A stretch of DNA of 64,000 nucleotides from Streptomyces chartreusis NRRL 3882 (GTDB lineage: Bacteria; Actinomycetota; Actinomycetes; Streptomycetales; Streptomycetaceae). Shown here in pieces: positions 52,367-61,134 of this stretch (position 1 is the stretch's first letter; every line of letters begins with the position of its first letter). The DNA lies in the NCBI RefSeq assembly GCF_900236475.1, contig NZ_LT963352.1:248001-312000 (forward strand), given 5' to 3'. Made by a program: the position numbers and the translations under genes. A model generated the notes under the pieces. The model searched no databases, was not told where the DNA came from, and was given only the letters and a program-made list of their open reading frames with translations.

Positions 52367-53452
52367 TTGCCCGGAAAGCGTGTTCTGATTCTCAAACCGG
52401 ACGAACTGAGCCCGACCGACCAGAAGATGTGGCGCGAGATACGGACGGAGTCCGGTGCCCCGGCGAATCCCTTTCTCGACCCGGCGTTCACCGCGGCGGT
52501 GGGGCAGGTCAGGCCGGCGGCCAGGGTGGCGGTGTTGCAGGACGACGGCTACCCGGTCGGATTCTTCCCGTACGAGCGGGGCCCCTTGGGGCAGGGCAGG
52601 GCCATCGGGCTCGGCGTGTCCGACAGTCAGGGAGCCGTGCTGCGCCCCGGGATCCGGCTCGACGCCCGCAGGCTACTGAGAGCCTGCGCGCTTGCCTCCT
52701 GGGAGTTCGACAACCTCGAGGCCGGCCAGGGGGTGTTCGCGCCGCACGCGGTCGAGGAACTCGCGTCCCCGGTCGTCGACATCGGAGAGGGGTTCGAGCG
52801 GTACACGGAGCGGCTGCGCGCGAAGTCGCCGGGCTTCCTCAGACAGACCCTGGCCAAGGAGCGCAGGCTGGCCCGGCAGATCGGCGAGGTGCGGTTCGCG
52901 TACGACGCGCGGGACCCGGACGCCTTGCGGGCGCTGATGGGGTGGAAGTCGGCGCAGTACCGGCGCACCGGCCGGCGTGACCGGTTCGCGCAGGAGTGGA
53001 TCACCCGGCTGGTGGGGCTGCTCGGGGAGAGCGAGGACCCGGAGTGCCGGGGCGTGCTGTCCGTGCTGTACGCGGCGGACCGGCCCGTGGCCGCGCACTT
53101 CGGTCTGCGCTCGCGCACGGTGCTGTCCTGGTGGTTCCCGGCGTACGACCGCGCCTACGCCAAGTACTCCCCAGGCCTCGTGCTCCAGCTGAGGATGCTG
53201 GAGGCCGCGGCGGCCGACGGCGTCGAGACGGTCGACCTGGGGAGCGGTCCGGCCCGCTACAAGGAGTCGCTCAAGACCCGTGACCTACGGGTGTACGAGG
53301 GGGTGGTGGTACGGCCGGTGCCGGGCGGTGCCGCCCACTGGGTGGGCCGGGAGCCCGCGCGGGCCGCCCGTCGCTTCGTCCGCAACCGGCCCCGCCTGGC
53401 CGGTGCGGCCGCGCGGACGCTGGAGGGAGTGGGGCGGCTGCGCGGTCGCTGA
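52367..53452 (+). CDS. CelD/FemAB-like GNAT acetyltransferase
   Basis: 361 residues with a tandem-GNAT (Acetyltransf_6 / CelD) layout. The first half includes PANPFLDPAFTAAVGQVRPA and VAVLQDDGYPVGFFPYERGP. The second includes KSPGFLRQTLAKERRLARQI, GWKSAQYRRTGRRDRFAQEW, RPVAAHFGLRSRTVLSWWFP and LGSGPARYKESLKTRDLRVY. Relatives act in polysaccharide or cell-envelope modification. A TTG start at 52367 is favoured because AGGAGG lies exactly five bases upstream; an ATG at 52349 is possible. Confidence 0.82.
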   Translation: MPGKRVLILKPDELSPTDQKMWREIRTESGAPANPFLDPAFTAAVGQVRPAARVAVLQDDGYPVGFFPYERGPLGQGRAIGLGVSDSQGAVLRPGIRLDARRLLRACALASWEFDNLEAGQGVFAPHAVEELASPVVDIGEGFERYTERLRAKSPGFLRQTLAKERRLARQIGEVRFAYDARDPDALRALMGWKSAQYRRTGRRDRFAQEWITRLVGLLGESEDPECRGVLSVLYAADRPVAAHFGLRSRTVLSWWFPAYDRAYAKYSPGLVLQLRMLEAAAADGVETVDLGSGPARYKESLKTRDLRVYEGVVVRPVPGGAAHWVGREPARAARRFVRNRPRLAGAAARTLEGVGRLRGR

Positions 53453-53467
53453 GGCCGGCCCGGCCGG

Positions 53468-53494
53468 GCGCCCGGCTCCGGGGGAACCGGGCGC
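53468..53494. terminator. Hairpin between convergent genes
   Basis: GCGCCCGG pairs with CCGGGCGC around an 11-base loop, between the CelD-like gene and the convergent AMIN-like gene. Confidence 0.6.
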
Positions 53495-53501
53495 ACCACG
53501 G

Positions 53502-54089
53502 TCAGCTGGTGCCGGTCCAGCTGTGGGCGACGTCCACGATGACGCGGCCGTCCAGCTGCAGCACCCGGAAGGGCAGCCGGGCGCGGACGCCGAGCCCGAT
53601 CTGGGTCTCGCCCTCGAAGCTGCCGGCGAACCGGGTGTCCCGGAAGGTGCGGTAGCCGGTGAGGTCCACGCCCGGCAGCGGGCGCGCCACCCGGCCGGGA
53701 TACGTGGCGGCGCCGGTCTCCGGGTCGTAGGCGGGCGCGGCCACCCGCACCTCGAGGACGGCTCCGCCGGCCACGGGGATGAGCCGGCCCGAGCCGTCCT
53801 GGTGGAGCTCGTCGACGTAGCGGACCGAGTAGCCGACGTCGCTGCCCGCGCCGGGCAGGTCGATGACCATCCGGTCGAAGCAGTCGTGACGGCCGGTCCG
53901 GATGTCCCTCACCGGCGAGAGCGTGCCACTGGTGTCCGTCTTGGGCAGGCTCCCCCAGCCGGTCGGGCAGGCCGTGGCCTGGGCGGCGGCCCGGGTGGCG
54001 GCCGGTGCGGCACCGGCCGGGACGGCTGCCACGCCCACCGTGGCACCCACGAGCGCGAGTGTCGCGCATGCTGTTCTGATTCGTACCAT
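53502..54089 (-). CDS. Secreted AMIN-like domain protein
   Basis: 195 residues. Signal peptide VRIRTACATLALVGATVGVA with an Ala-rich cleavage area. The mature domain, LSPVRDIRTGRHDCFDRMVI, DLPGAGSDVGYSVRYVDELH, RTFRDTRFAGSFEGETQIGL and FRVLQLDGRVIVDVAHSWTG, is the AMIN-like beta-sandwich found in secreted actinobacterial proteins that may bind cell-wall glycan. The ATG at 54089 is the better start; the upstream ATG at 54110 lacks a ribosome binding site. Confidence 0.82.
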   Translation of the reverse strand: MVRIRTACATLALVGATVGVAAVPAGAAPAATRAAAQATACPTGWGSLPKTDTSGTLSPVRDIRTGRHDCFDRMVIDLPGAGSDVGYSVRYVDELHQDGSGRLIPVAGGAVLEVRVAAPAYDPETGAATYPGRVARPLPGVDLTGYRTFRDTRFAGSFEGETQIGLGVRARLPFRVLQLDGRVIVDVAHSWTGTS

Positions 54090-54237
54090 TACCGCCCCCG
54101 AGGCTCGCATGTTGCTGGTATGGGGTGAGACGGCCGGCCGGACCGAAAGGTTGCACCCACCGCGCCGGACCGCCGACCATGGCACATCCTGGTGGGGAGC
54201 GATGGGGTCCGGTGCGTCCGTACCGGGAGGACGCGAG

Positions 54238-56805
54238 ATGGATGAGGCAACCGCCGTACCGGACGGGCCGCGGTCACCCGAAGGCCCGGGCCGGGGCGGT
54301 GGTGACGGCCGGGTCCGGGCCGGGGACACCGGCTGGATCGAGGATGCCCTGACCGCTCCGCTGATCGAGGCCGTACGGGACCTCGGGGGCTACGGCGGAC
54401 TGGTCTACCTGCGCTCCCGCGACCGGCGTTCGCTCGTGCTCTCGATGGTGACCGGGGTGCCCCGGTCGCTGCTCAGGTCCTGGTGGCGGGTGCCGGTGGG
54501 CGGTGCGCTGCCCATGGCGGAGGCCTACCGGCGGAGCGAGACCCTCTGGCTGCCGGACGAGCGCGCCACCATGGTGCGCTTCCCGCACTTCACCGCCGGT
54601 CTGCCGTACTCCTTCGGCTCGGCCTACCAGCCGGTGCGGGCCGGTGACGAGGCCGTGGGTGTCCTGGTCGTGCTGCGTTCGACCGCGCGGTCGCCGATGG
54701 ACGCGGAGGCGGTGGAGCGGGCGTTGCGCCCCGCCGGGCAGGCCATGGAGGAGCGACTCACCCGCCTCGCCGCCGGCCGGCCGGGTACGGGCTCCGCCGC
54801 CCACCGGGTCGAGTACGACGGCGAACCGGTCGGCGTGCGGCTGCCCACGCCCGCCGTGCATCCCGTACGGGTCGGGCTCATCGACTGGGACCTGGACAGC
54901 GACCGGTGCACGGCGGACGACGAGGCCCTCGCTCTCCTCGGCATCAGCCGGACGGAGTTCGGGGGCACGATGGCGGACATCGAGGCCCGGGTCAGCCCCG
55001 ACGACCTGCACGAGCTGCGGGCGAGCCGCCGTGACGCGCTCACCCTCGGCCGGGTCAGATCCCGGCGCTTCCGGGTGCGGGACGACTCCCGGGGCGACAC
55101 GGAGGTCGGCTACCGGCCCGTCGAACTGTGGGGGCGTCTCGTGCGCGACGGCACCGGTGCCGCCCGGATCATGGTGGGGGCCCTCGTCGACGCGGTCAGC
55201 GGGCTCACGGCGGCCGAGGCCGCCGAGCGGCTCCCCGACGGCCTCTTCTCCCTGGACCAGGACGGCCGCGTGACGTACGCCAACCGCCGCTGCGAGGAAA
55301 TGCTGGGCGGCGGCCGGGAGGCGCTCCTGGGCCGCTACCCCTGGGAGGTGATCACCTGGCTCCGGGATCCCGCCTACGAGGACCGCTACCGGGCGGCGAT
55401 GCTGTCGCAGGAGCAGGTGTCGTTCCTCGTGCGGCATCCCGCGGGGAACTGGCTGAGCTTCGTGCTGTACCCGGACGTGCACGGGCTGACGGGCCGGGTC
55501 CGTCCGGCCGGACCGCCCACCGAGGCGGAGGCGGCGCGCGAGGCCGAATCCACCACCGGTCCCGTACCGGGGGCCGTGGCGCCGCCGCCCGGGCCGGTCG
55601 CCGCGGCGCGTGCCGGGGCTCTCTACCACGTGGTGCAGATGGCGAGCGTGCTCACCCAGGCGGTCACCGTCGAGGACGTGTGCCGGGCCGTGTCCGAGCA
55701 GCTGCTGCCCGCGTTCGGCGTCCGGGAGCTCGCCCTGTACACGGTCCGCGACGGCCGGATGTACCTGTTGTGGGAGTCGGGCTATCCGGAGGGCTTCCTC
55801 GCCCCGTTCGAGGGTGTCACCCTCGACGCGCAGCTGCCCGGCGTGCACGCGCTGACCACGCGGCTGCCGCTCTTCTTCGAGTCGCCCGAGGACCTCTCCG
55901 TCGCCTACCCCGGCATCACCCTCGACCGCATGAACGCCTGGTCGTTCCTGCCGCTGATCGCCTCCGGGCACCCCGTCGGCTCGTGCATCCTCGGCTGGGA
56001 CGCCCCGCACCGCTTCACCGCCGACGAGCGTTCCGCGCTCATCGCGCTGAGCGGCCTGGCCGCGCAGGCACTGGAACGGGCGCGGCTGTACGACGCCGAG
56101 TCCGCCGTCGCCCGCGGTCTTCAGGAGGGGCTGCTGCCGCACCGGCTGCCCGCCGTCGCGGGGCTGCGCACCACCGGCCGCTATCTGCCCGGTACCCAGG
56201 GCATGGCCATCGGCGGTGACTGGTACGACGTGATCACCACGGGACGCGGGGTGGCCCTGGTCATCGGGGACGTCGAGGGGCACAGTGTCGGCGCCGCCGC
56301 GGTGATGGGGCAGCTGCGCAGTGCCGTGCACGCCTTCGCCGCGAGCGAGCGGCCGCCGCAGGAGGTCATCACGCACACCAACCGGCACCTGGCCGAGCTG
56401 GACGCGGACGTCTTCGCCACCTGCTGCTACATCGAGCTGCACCCGCGTACGGGGCGCGCGTTCGCCGTGCGGGCCGGGCACCCCCCGCCGCTGCTGCGCC
56501 ACCCCGACGGGCACGCGGAGACGCTGGATCTCATGGGCGGCGTCATGCTGGGCGTGCAGCCCGACGCTGTCTATCCCGTCACGGAGCTCACGCTGGCACC
56601 CGGCAGCGTCCTCGCCCTGTACACCGACGGGCTCGTGGAGCAGCCCGGCAGCGACATCGAGACGGGCATCGAAGAGGTCCGCCGCTGCCTCGCCGACACC
56701 CCCGCGGACTCGGTGGACCATCTCGCCGACCGGCTGGTGCGGACGGCCCGCCGCGCCCGGGAGCGGCCCGACGACGTGGCGCTGCTGCTGACGGCGTACC
56801 GCTGA
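54238..56805 (+). CDS. Multi-sensor SpoIIE-type protein phosphatase (GAF-PAS-PAS-GAF-PP2C)
   Basis: 855 residues, no membrane segment. N-terminal GAF-like domain (about 30-180), two PAS domains (about 205-320 and 325-425; the second has LPDGLFSLDQDGRVTYANRR and EEMLGGGREALLGRYPWEVI), a GAF domain (about 460-615, ALYHVVQMASVLTQAVTVED) and a SpoIIE/PP2C phosphatase (620-855) with GGDWYDV (D661) and IGDVEGHS (D678) holding the metal pair, then ALYTDGLVEQPG. Such proteins dephosphorylate anti-sigma-factor antagonists (STAS). GGGAGG precedes the ATG. It forms a signalling group with the next two genes. Confidence 0.92.
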   Translation: MDEATAVPDGPRSPEGPGRGGGDGRVRAGDTGWIEDALTAPLIEAVRDLGGYGGLVYLRSRDRRSLVLSMVTGVPRSLLRSWWRVPVGGALPMAEAYRRSETLWLPDERATMVRFPHFTAGLPYSFGSAYQPVRAGDEAVGVLVVLRSTARSPMDAEAVERALRPAGQAMEERLTRLAAGRPGTGSAAHRVEYDGEPVGVRLPTPAVHPVRVGLIDWDLDSDRCTADDEALALLGISRTEFGGTMADIEARVSPDDLHELRASRRDALTLGRVRSRRFRVRDDSRGDTEVGYRPVELWGRLVRDGTGAARIMVGALVDAVSGLTAAEAAERLPDGLFSLDQDGRVTYANRRCEEMLGGGREALLGRYPWEVITWLRDPAYEDRYRAAMLSQEQVSFLVRHPAGNWLSFVLYPDVHGLTGRVRPAGPPTEAEAAREAESTTGPVPGAVAPPPGPVAAARAGALYHVVQMASVLTQAVTVEDVCRAVSEQLLPAFGVRELALYTVRDGRMYLLWESGYPEGFLAPFEGVTLDAQLPGVHALTTRLPLFFESPEDLSVAYPGITLDRMNAWSFLPLIASGHPVGSCILGWDAPHRFTADERSALIALSGLAAQALERARLYDAESAVARGLQEGLLPHRLPAVAGLRTTGRYLPGTQGMAIGGDWYDVITTGRGVALVIGDVEGHSVGAAAVMGQLRSAVHAFAASERPPQEVITHTNRHLAELDADVFATCCYIELHPRTGRAFAVRAGHPPPLLRHPDGHAETLDLMGGVMLGVQPDAVYPVTELTLAPGSVLALYTDGLVEQPGSDIETGIEEVRRCLADTPADSVDHLADRLVRTARRARERPDDVALLLTAYR

Positions 56806-56909
56806 GCGACCGGGCTGCCGGTGCGCGCGAGGACCCTGGTCTCTCGGGAGTCCCGCATCTCGCGCGACCGGCGTCGACGGCGCGTTGGGGGGTACGGTGG
56901 GCTGGACGG

Positions 56910-57623
56910 GTGAGCGAGGCGGTGGTGGCAGTGGAGTGGCAGCGGTACGCCGAGCAGATGGCGATGCTCGCCCGTGATCTGGTGGCGCAGGATTCGGTGC
57001 AGGCGACGCTGGACGAGATCGCGGCAGCCGCTGTGAAGCTGGTCGAGGGCTGTGACGCGGCCGGGATCCTGGCGGTGTCCAAGGGCCGGGCCGTGACGCT
57101 CTCCGTCTGCGGCGACATGGTCGAGGAGTCCGACCGGTTGCAGGGCGAGCTGGGCGAGGGGCCGTGTTTCGACGCGGCCCGGCGCGTGGACGGTGAGCGG
57201 CTGTTCCGCATCGCCGACATGACGCAACCGCAGCCGTCCTGGCCACGGTTCTCCCAGGCGGCCCGCGACCTCGGTATCGGCAGCATGACCGGTGTGCTGC
57301 TCTACACCGCCGAGGACGACTTCGGCGCGCTCAACCTGTACTCGCGCCGGCCGGGGGCCTTCGGCAAGGACATCGAGGCCGCGGGCTGGCTGCTCGCCTC
57401 CCATGCCGCCGTCGCGCTGGAGACCGCCCGCACCGTCGACCAGCTCGAGCACGCCCTGGAGACCCGGCATGCCATCGGGGAGGCCATGGGGATCCTCATG
57501 GAACGCCACCGGATGAGCGAGGACGAGGCCTTCGACGTGCTGCGGCGCATTTCCCAGAACCACAACATCAAGCTGCGCGACGTCGCCCGGCACGTCCGCG
57601 TCGACACTCCCGGCCAGGCCTGA
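56910..57623 (+). CDS. GAF-ANTAR RNA-binding regulator
   Basis: 237 residues. An N-terminal helix, then a GAF domain (about 25-170: LDEIAAAAVKLVEGCDAAGI, GEGPCFDAARRVDGERLFRI). The C-terminal ANTAR domain (about 175-230) is RHAIGEAMGILMERHRMSED, EAFDVLRRISQNHNIKLRDV, the three-helix RNA-binding fold that promotes antitermination at paired hexaloop hairpins. Start GTG 56910; the site upstream is weak. It lies between two SpoIIE phosphatases, so signal inputs may converge on transcript elongation. Confidence 0.92.
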   Translation: MSEAVVAVEWQRYAEQMAMLARDLVAQDSVQATLDEIAAAAVKLVEGCDAAGILAVSKGRAVTLSVCGDMVEESDRLQGELGEGPCFDAARRVDGERLFRIADMTQPQPSWPRFSQAARDLGIGSMTGVLLYTAEDDFGALNLYSRRPGAFGKDIEAAGWLLASHAAVALETARTVDQLEHALETRHAIGEAMGILMERHRMSEDEAFDVLRRISQNHNIKLRDVARHVRVDTPGQA

Positions 57624-57642
57624 CCGGAGCGGTACGGCGGCC

Positions 57643-59778
57643 TCACACCGGGCCGCCGTCGGGGTGGGCGGCGCGCAGCAGGAGCACCGTGATGTCGTCG
57701 GCGTGCTGTCCGGTGGGCGTCGTGTGGTGGACGAGCCTGTCGATGAGCCCTTCCAGGTCGTGGCCGTCGCCGGCGTCCAGGTGCCCGGCCAGGCCGGAGG
57801 TGGTCCGGGTCGTGTCGGTGCCGGGGAGCTCGACCAGGCCGTCGGTGTACAGGGCGAGGGTGGTGCCGGGAAGCAGGGGCGTGGTGGTGACCGGGTAGGC
57901 GGCGCCGGTGTCGATGCCCAGCAGTGGGCCGGGTTCGACGTCGAGGACGCCGGCGGTGGCGGGGGCGTGGCGCAGCAGCGGGGGCACGTGGCCCGCACTG
58001 GCGAAGGCCGCCTGGTGGTGTGCCAGGTCGAGGTGGGCGTAGAGGCAGGAGACGAGCAGTTCGGAGTCGAGGTCGGCCAGCAGCCGGTTGGTGCGGGCGA
58101 GGACCTGGCCGGGTGCGGCACCGGCGGTGGCGTGGGCGTGGATGGCGGTGCGGACCTGGCCCATGAGGGCGGCGGCGGCGATGCTGTGGCCTTCGACGTC
58201 GCCGATGACGGCGGCCGCGGTCGTGTCGTCCAGGCGCAGGACGTCGAAGAAGTCGCCGCCGACCTCGATGCCGTGGCCGGCGGGCAGGTAGCGGGCGGCG
58301 ACGTCGAGGCCGGGCAGGTGCGGCAAGGCCCGGGGCAGCAGGGCGCGTTGCAGTTCGTGGACGAGTCGCTGCTTGGCGTCGTAGAGGCGGGCGCGGTCGA
58401 GGGCCTGGGCGATCAGCCCGGACAGCGAGGTGAGGACGGCACGTTCGTCGGCGGTGAAGGTGTGCGGGTGGTCGTAGGACAGGATGCAGCAGCCCACCGG
58501 CCGGCCGGAGATGATCAGCGGGAGGAACGCCCAGGCCTGTTTGCCGCTGATCTGGGGTGCCCTGGGGAAGGTGCCGGCCAATTCGGCCGGGTCGGCGAAG
58601 AAGGCGGGGGCGCCGCTGGCGAGGACCTGGCCGGCGGGGGTGAGGTCGGTGTCCAGCGGCAGGGCGTCCAGACGTTCCAGGACGTCGGCCGGGTAGCCGT
58701 GGTGGCCGGTGATCTTCAGACGGCCGGCCTCGGCGGCGGACAGCACGAGGCCCTGGGCGCCGAAGGCGGGCAGGATCTGGTGGGCGATCAGCGACACGAG
58801 GTCGCGCACGGTCACCGCCTCGGTGAGCGCGGCGGCGAGGTGCACGAGTTGGTAGAGGCGTCCCGTCGGTGCGGCCGCGGGTGGCCGTGCGGCGGCGGGC
58901 GATGGAGGGGCCTCGGGCTGCTCTCGCCCCGGGACGACGCGGACGCTGATGCCGCTGGTGTCGGGGTACAGCTGGAAGGTCAGCCACCGGTCCGGCGGGC
59001 GGAGGGCGGTGAAGGACACGGGGGCGCGGCTGACGACCGCGGTGCGGTAGTGGTCCTCGTGGACGGGGTCGTCCAGCCACGACAGGGAGTGCCAGGGCCG
59101 GGTGCCCAGCAGCCGGTCGGCGCGGCGGCCGAGCAGGCGGGCGGCGGTGGCGGTGGCGAAGGTGACGCGGCCCTCCAGGTCGAGGGCGAGGGCGCCCTCG
59201 GGGAGGCGTTCGAGGTAGTCGGCGGCGGCCAGGCCGGTCTGCACGGGGTGGTGCGCGGCGTCGACGGGGACGACGCGCGGCTGGTCCGGCAGGGTGGGCG
59301 GCCCGGAGGCGTCCTCCAGGAGGCGGGCCATGCGGTGGGCACCGGCGGTGATGTCGCCGCGTTCGCGGGGCGTGATCCTGCGTGGACGCACGGCGGGCCA
59401 CATCAGCACGATGCCGCCCCAGCAGCGCCGTACGCCGCTCAGCGGGACCGCGGCCAGGGCGAACGGGTAGGGCAGGACGGCGGCGGTCCGCGGGTAGCGG
59501 CGGGCCATCTCGTCCTGGCTGCCGATGCTGACCAGGACGTCGTCGTGGATCGCGTCGGCGACCGGGACGGGTGCGGTCAGCGGCAGGCGCTGCCAGGTGA
59601 CGGTGAACGCGACCGGCAGACCGCACAGCGCCACCAGGCGCAGCACCGGCTCCGCCTCCTCGATCAGGTAGAGGCCGCCGATCGAGGCGCCGGTCCCGCG
59701 CACGGTGTCGGCCAGGGCCACCCCCAGGGCGTCGTCGAGTGATCCGGCGCCCCTGGGCGGCTCGTCGCTCCCGGGCAT
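57643..59778 (-). CDS. Multi-sensor SpoIIE-type protein phosphatase (GAF-PAS-GAF-PP2C)
   Basis: 711 residues, no membrane segment. An N-terminal GAF (about 15-155: LGVALADTVRGTGASIGGLY), a PAS domain (about 185-290: YLERLPEGALALDLEGRVTF, RLLGRRADRLLGTRPW), a GAF (about 310-470: LYQLVHLAAALTEAVTVRDL) and a PP2C domain (475-705) with GGDFFDV and IGDVEGHS as metal ligands and ALYTDGLVELPG. It aligns in order with the plus-strand phosphatase but lacks one PAS, and the two converge on the ANTAR gene. GGGAGG precedes the ATG. Probable target: a STAS-domain antagonist elsewhere. Confidence 0.92.
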   Translation of the reverse strand: MPGSDEPPRGAGSLDDALGVALADTVRGTGASIGGLYLIEEAEPVLRLVALCGLPVAFTVTWQRLPLTAPVPVADAIHDDVLVSIGSQDEMARRYPRTAAVLPYPFALAAVPLSGVRRCWGGIVLMWPAVRPRRITPRERGDITAGAHRMARLLEDASGPPTLPDQPRVVPVDAAHHPVQTGLAAADYLERLPEGALALDLEGRVTFATATAARLLGRRADRLLGTRPWHSLSWLDDPVHEDHYRTAVVSRAPVSFTALRPPDRWLTFQLYPDTSGISVRVVPGREQPEAPPSPAAARPPAAAPTGRLYQLVHLAAALTEAVTVRDLVSLIAHQILPAFGAQGLVLSAAEAGRLKITGHHGYPADVLERLDALPLDTDLTPAGQVLASGAPAFFADPAELAGTFPRAPQISGKQAWAFLPLIISGRPVGCCILSYDHPHTFTADERAVLTSLSGLIAQALDRARLYDAKQRLVHELQRALLPRALPHLPGLDVAARYLPAGHGIEVGGDFFDVLRLDDTTAAAVIGDVEGHSIAAAALMGQVRTAIHAHATAGAAPGQVLARTNRLLADLDSELLVSCLYAHLDLAHHQAAFASAGHVPPLLRHAPATAGVLDVEPGPLLGIDTGAAYPVTTTPLLPGTTLALYTDGLVELPGTDTTRTTSGLAGHLDAGDGHDLEGLIDRLVHHTTPTGQHADDITVLLLRAAHPDGGPV

Positions 59779-59936
59779 GGTGTCCTCCCGCTCTTACCCG
59801 GACGCTACGCCTCGGGAGGCGTGAGGGCACGTCATCGAGCCGGGCCGCGAACGGCGGAGGGTGCCGCGGGGCATGGCCGGGGGTGGTGCGGTGCTGGCAG
59901 AATCGGAGGCCCTCGACGGTGACCCGGAGGCCGGCC

Positions 59937-60665
59937 GTGCAGACGCTGACATCGCAGGAACCACTGGCCGTCGCCGTCACCGAAGCGATCCGGGGTGGCG
60001 ATCTGCCCGGGCTCCGGCAGCTGCTCGCCGGGCATCCCGGTCTGGCCACCGTCCGCATCACCGAGCACGGGGAGGACGGCAAGGGCACGCGCAGTCTGCT
60101 GCACATCGCGACCGACTGGCCGGGTCACTGTCCCCGCGGTCCGGAGGTGATCGCCGCCCTGGTCGCCGCCGGGGCCGACCCCAACGCCCGCTTCGGCGGT
60201 GCGCACGCGGAGACGCCGCTGCACTGGGCGGCCAGCAACAACGACGTGCCGGTGCTGGACGCGCTCATCGCCGCCGGGGCCGACATCGAGGCGCCCGGAG
60301 CGGTGATCGCCGGCGGCACACCGCTCGCCGACGCACGTGCCTTCGGCCAGTGGCGTGCCGCGCACCGGCTCGTCGAGCACGGTGCCCGCACCACTCTCCA
60401 GGACGCCGCCACGCTCGGGCTGCTGGACCGGGTCCGGGCCTACGTCGAGGCCGACGAGCGGCCTGCGCCCGAGGAGATCACCAGCGCCTTCTGGGGCGCC
60501 TGTCACGGCGGTCACCTGTCCACCGCGCAGTACCTCCACCGGCACGGCGCCGACATCGACTGGTGCGGCTACGACGACCGGACCCCGCTCGACATCGCCC
60601 GGGCACAGGACGCCGACGACGTCGTGCGGTGGCTTCGCGGCCTGGGTGCGCGCAGCCGCTCATAG
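59937..60665 (+). CDS. Ankyrin-repeat protein
   Basis: 242 residues built of ankyrin units: GDLPGLRQLLAGHPGLATVR, SLLHIATDWPGHCPRGPEVI, AALVAAGADPNARFGGAHAE, TPLHWAASNNDVPVLDALIA, AAGADIEAPGAVIAGGTPLA and YLHRHGADIDWCGYDDRTPL. It should be a soluble protein-protein interaction module. The GTG at 59937 is chosen because GGAGG lies six bases upstream. Divergent from the second phosphatase. Partner unknown. Confidence 0.88.
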   Translation: MQTLTSQEPLAVAVTEAIRGGDLPGLRQLLAGHPGLATVRITEHGEDGKGTRSLLHIATDWPGHCPRGPEVIAALVAAGADPNARFGGAHAETPLHWAASNNDVPVLDALIAAGADIEAPGAVIAGGTPLADARAFGQWRAAHRLVEHGARTTLQDAATLGLLDRVRAYVEADERPAPEEITSAFWGACHGGHLSTAQYLHRHGADIDWCGYDDRTPLDIARAQDADDVVRWLRGLGARSRS

Positions 60666-60733
60666 CGGCCCGGACACCGGCGGCGGAGGCCCGGGGCGTG
60701 CCCGTCGGCGGTCCGCACTCCGCCCGGGGCGTC

Positions 60734-60916
60734 TCACAAGCAGTAGCGCACGAGCCACTCGTCCTGGTTGTACGCGGTGCGCGCCGGGTCGGGCGTGCTG
60801 GCGGCCCGCTCCTCGACCATGTCCTCCAGGCGCACCGGCTCCGGCAGCGTCCCGAACCGGGCCTGGCGTGCTGCGGCCTCCGCCTCGCTGCTCCGCTGCG
60901 ACGTCGCGTCGTCCAC
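60734..60916 (-). CDS. Small conserved-type hypothetical protein, 60 aa
   Basis: 60 residues from GTG 60916, with GAGGGGAA upstream. MDDATSQRSSEAEAAARQAR, FGTLPEPVRLEDMVEERAAS and DEWLVRYCL. Acidic, helical, ending in Cys-Leu. The start site, codon use and position support a real gene. No function known. Confidence 0.6.
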   Translation of the reverse strand: MDDATSQRSSEAEAAARQARFGTLPEPVRLEDMVEERAASTPDPARTAYNQDEWLVRYCL

Positions 60917-61066
60917 GGCGATTCCCCTCTCCGGCCGCTCTCTTACGACCGATCGGCCTCCCTGGGCAAAGAGTTGACGCGCGAGCCGGGCTCATGGTTC
61001 CCGCGGGGGCGCTTGTTCGACCCTACGAACTTTCCGCCCGGCTGTTCCCCTTGCGCTCCTGCCAAT

Positions 61067-61085
61067 GATAGGAAACCTTCCTATC
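61067..61085. promoter_or_regulatory. Palindromic operator upstream of the chitosanase
   Basis: GATAGGAAACCTTCCTATC has perfect eight-base arms around ACC, 50 bases before the chitosanase start. Chitosanase genes of actinomycetes are repressed by the ROK-family protein CsnR at a palindromic site in this position, and this sequence looks like such a site. Confidence 0.65.
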
Positions 61086-61134
61086 AGTTCTGCACGGCCA
61101 GCTCTTCCAACCCCCCACCCTGCTTGGAGGCCCC

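Noticed and set aside
54274..57246. A 990-codon open frame on the minus strand
   Set aside because: It is the antisense shadow of the GAF-PAS phosphatase and ANTAR genes: low-complexity Arg/Pro/Gly content, no domains, whereas the plus strand has complete domains and ribosome binding sites.
57302..60106. A 934-codon open frame on the minus strand
   Set aside because: It reads the second SpoIIE phosphatase gene one base out of frame and is Arg/Pro/His-rich without motifs. The real frame is 57643-59778.
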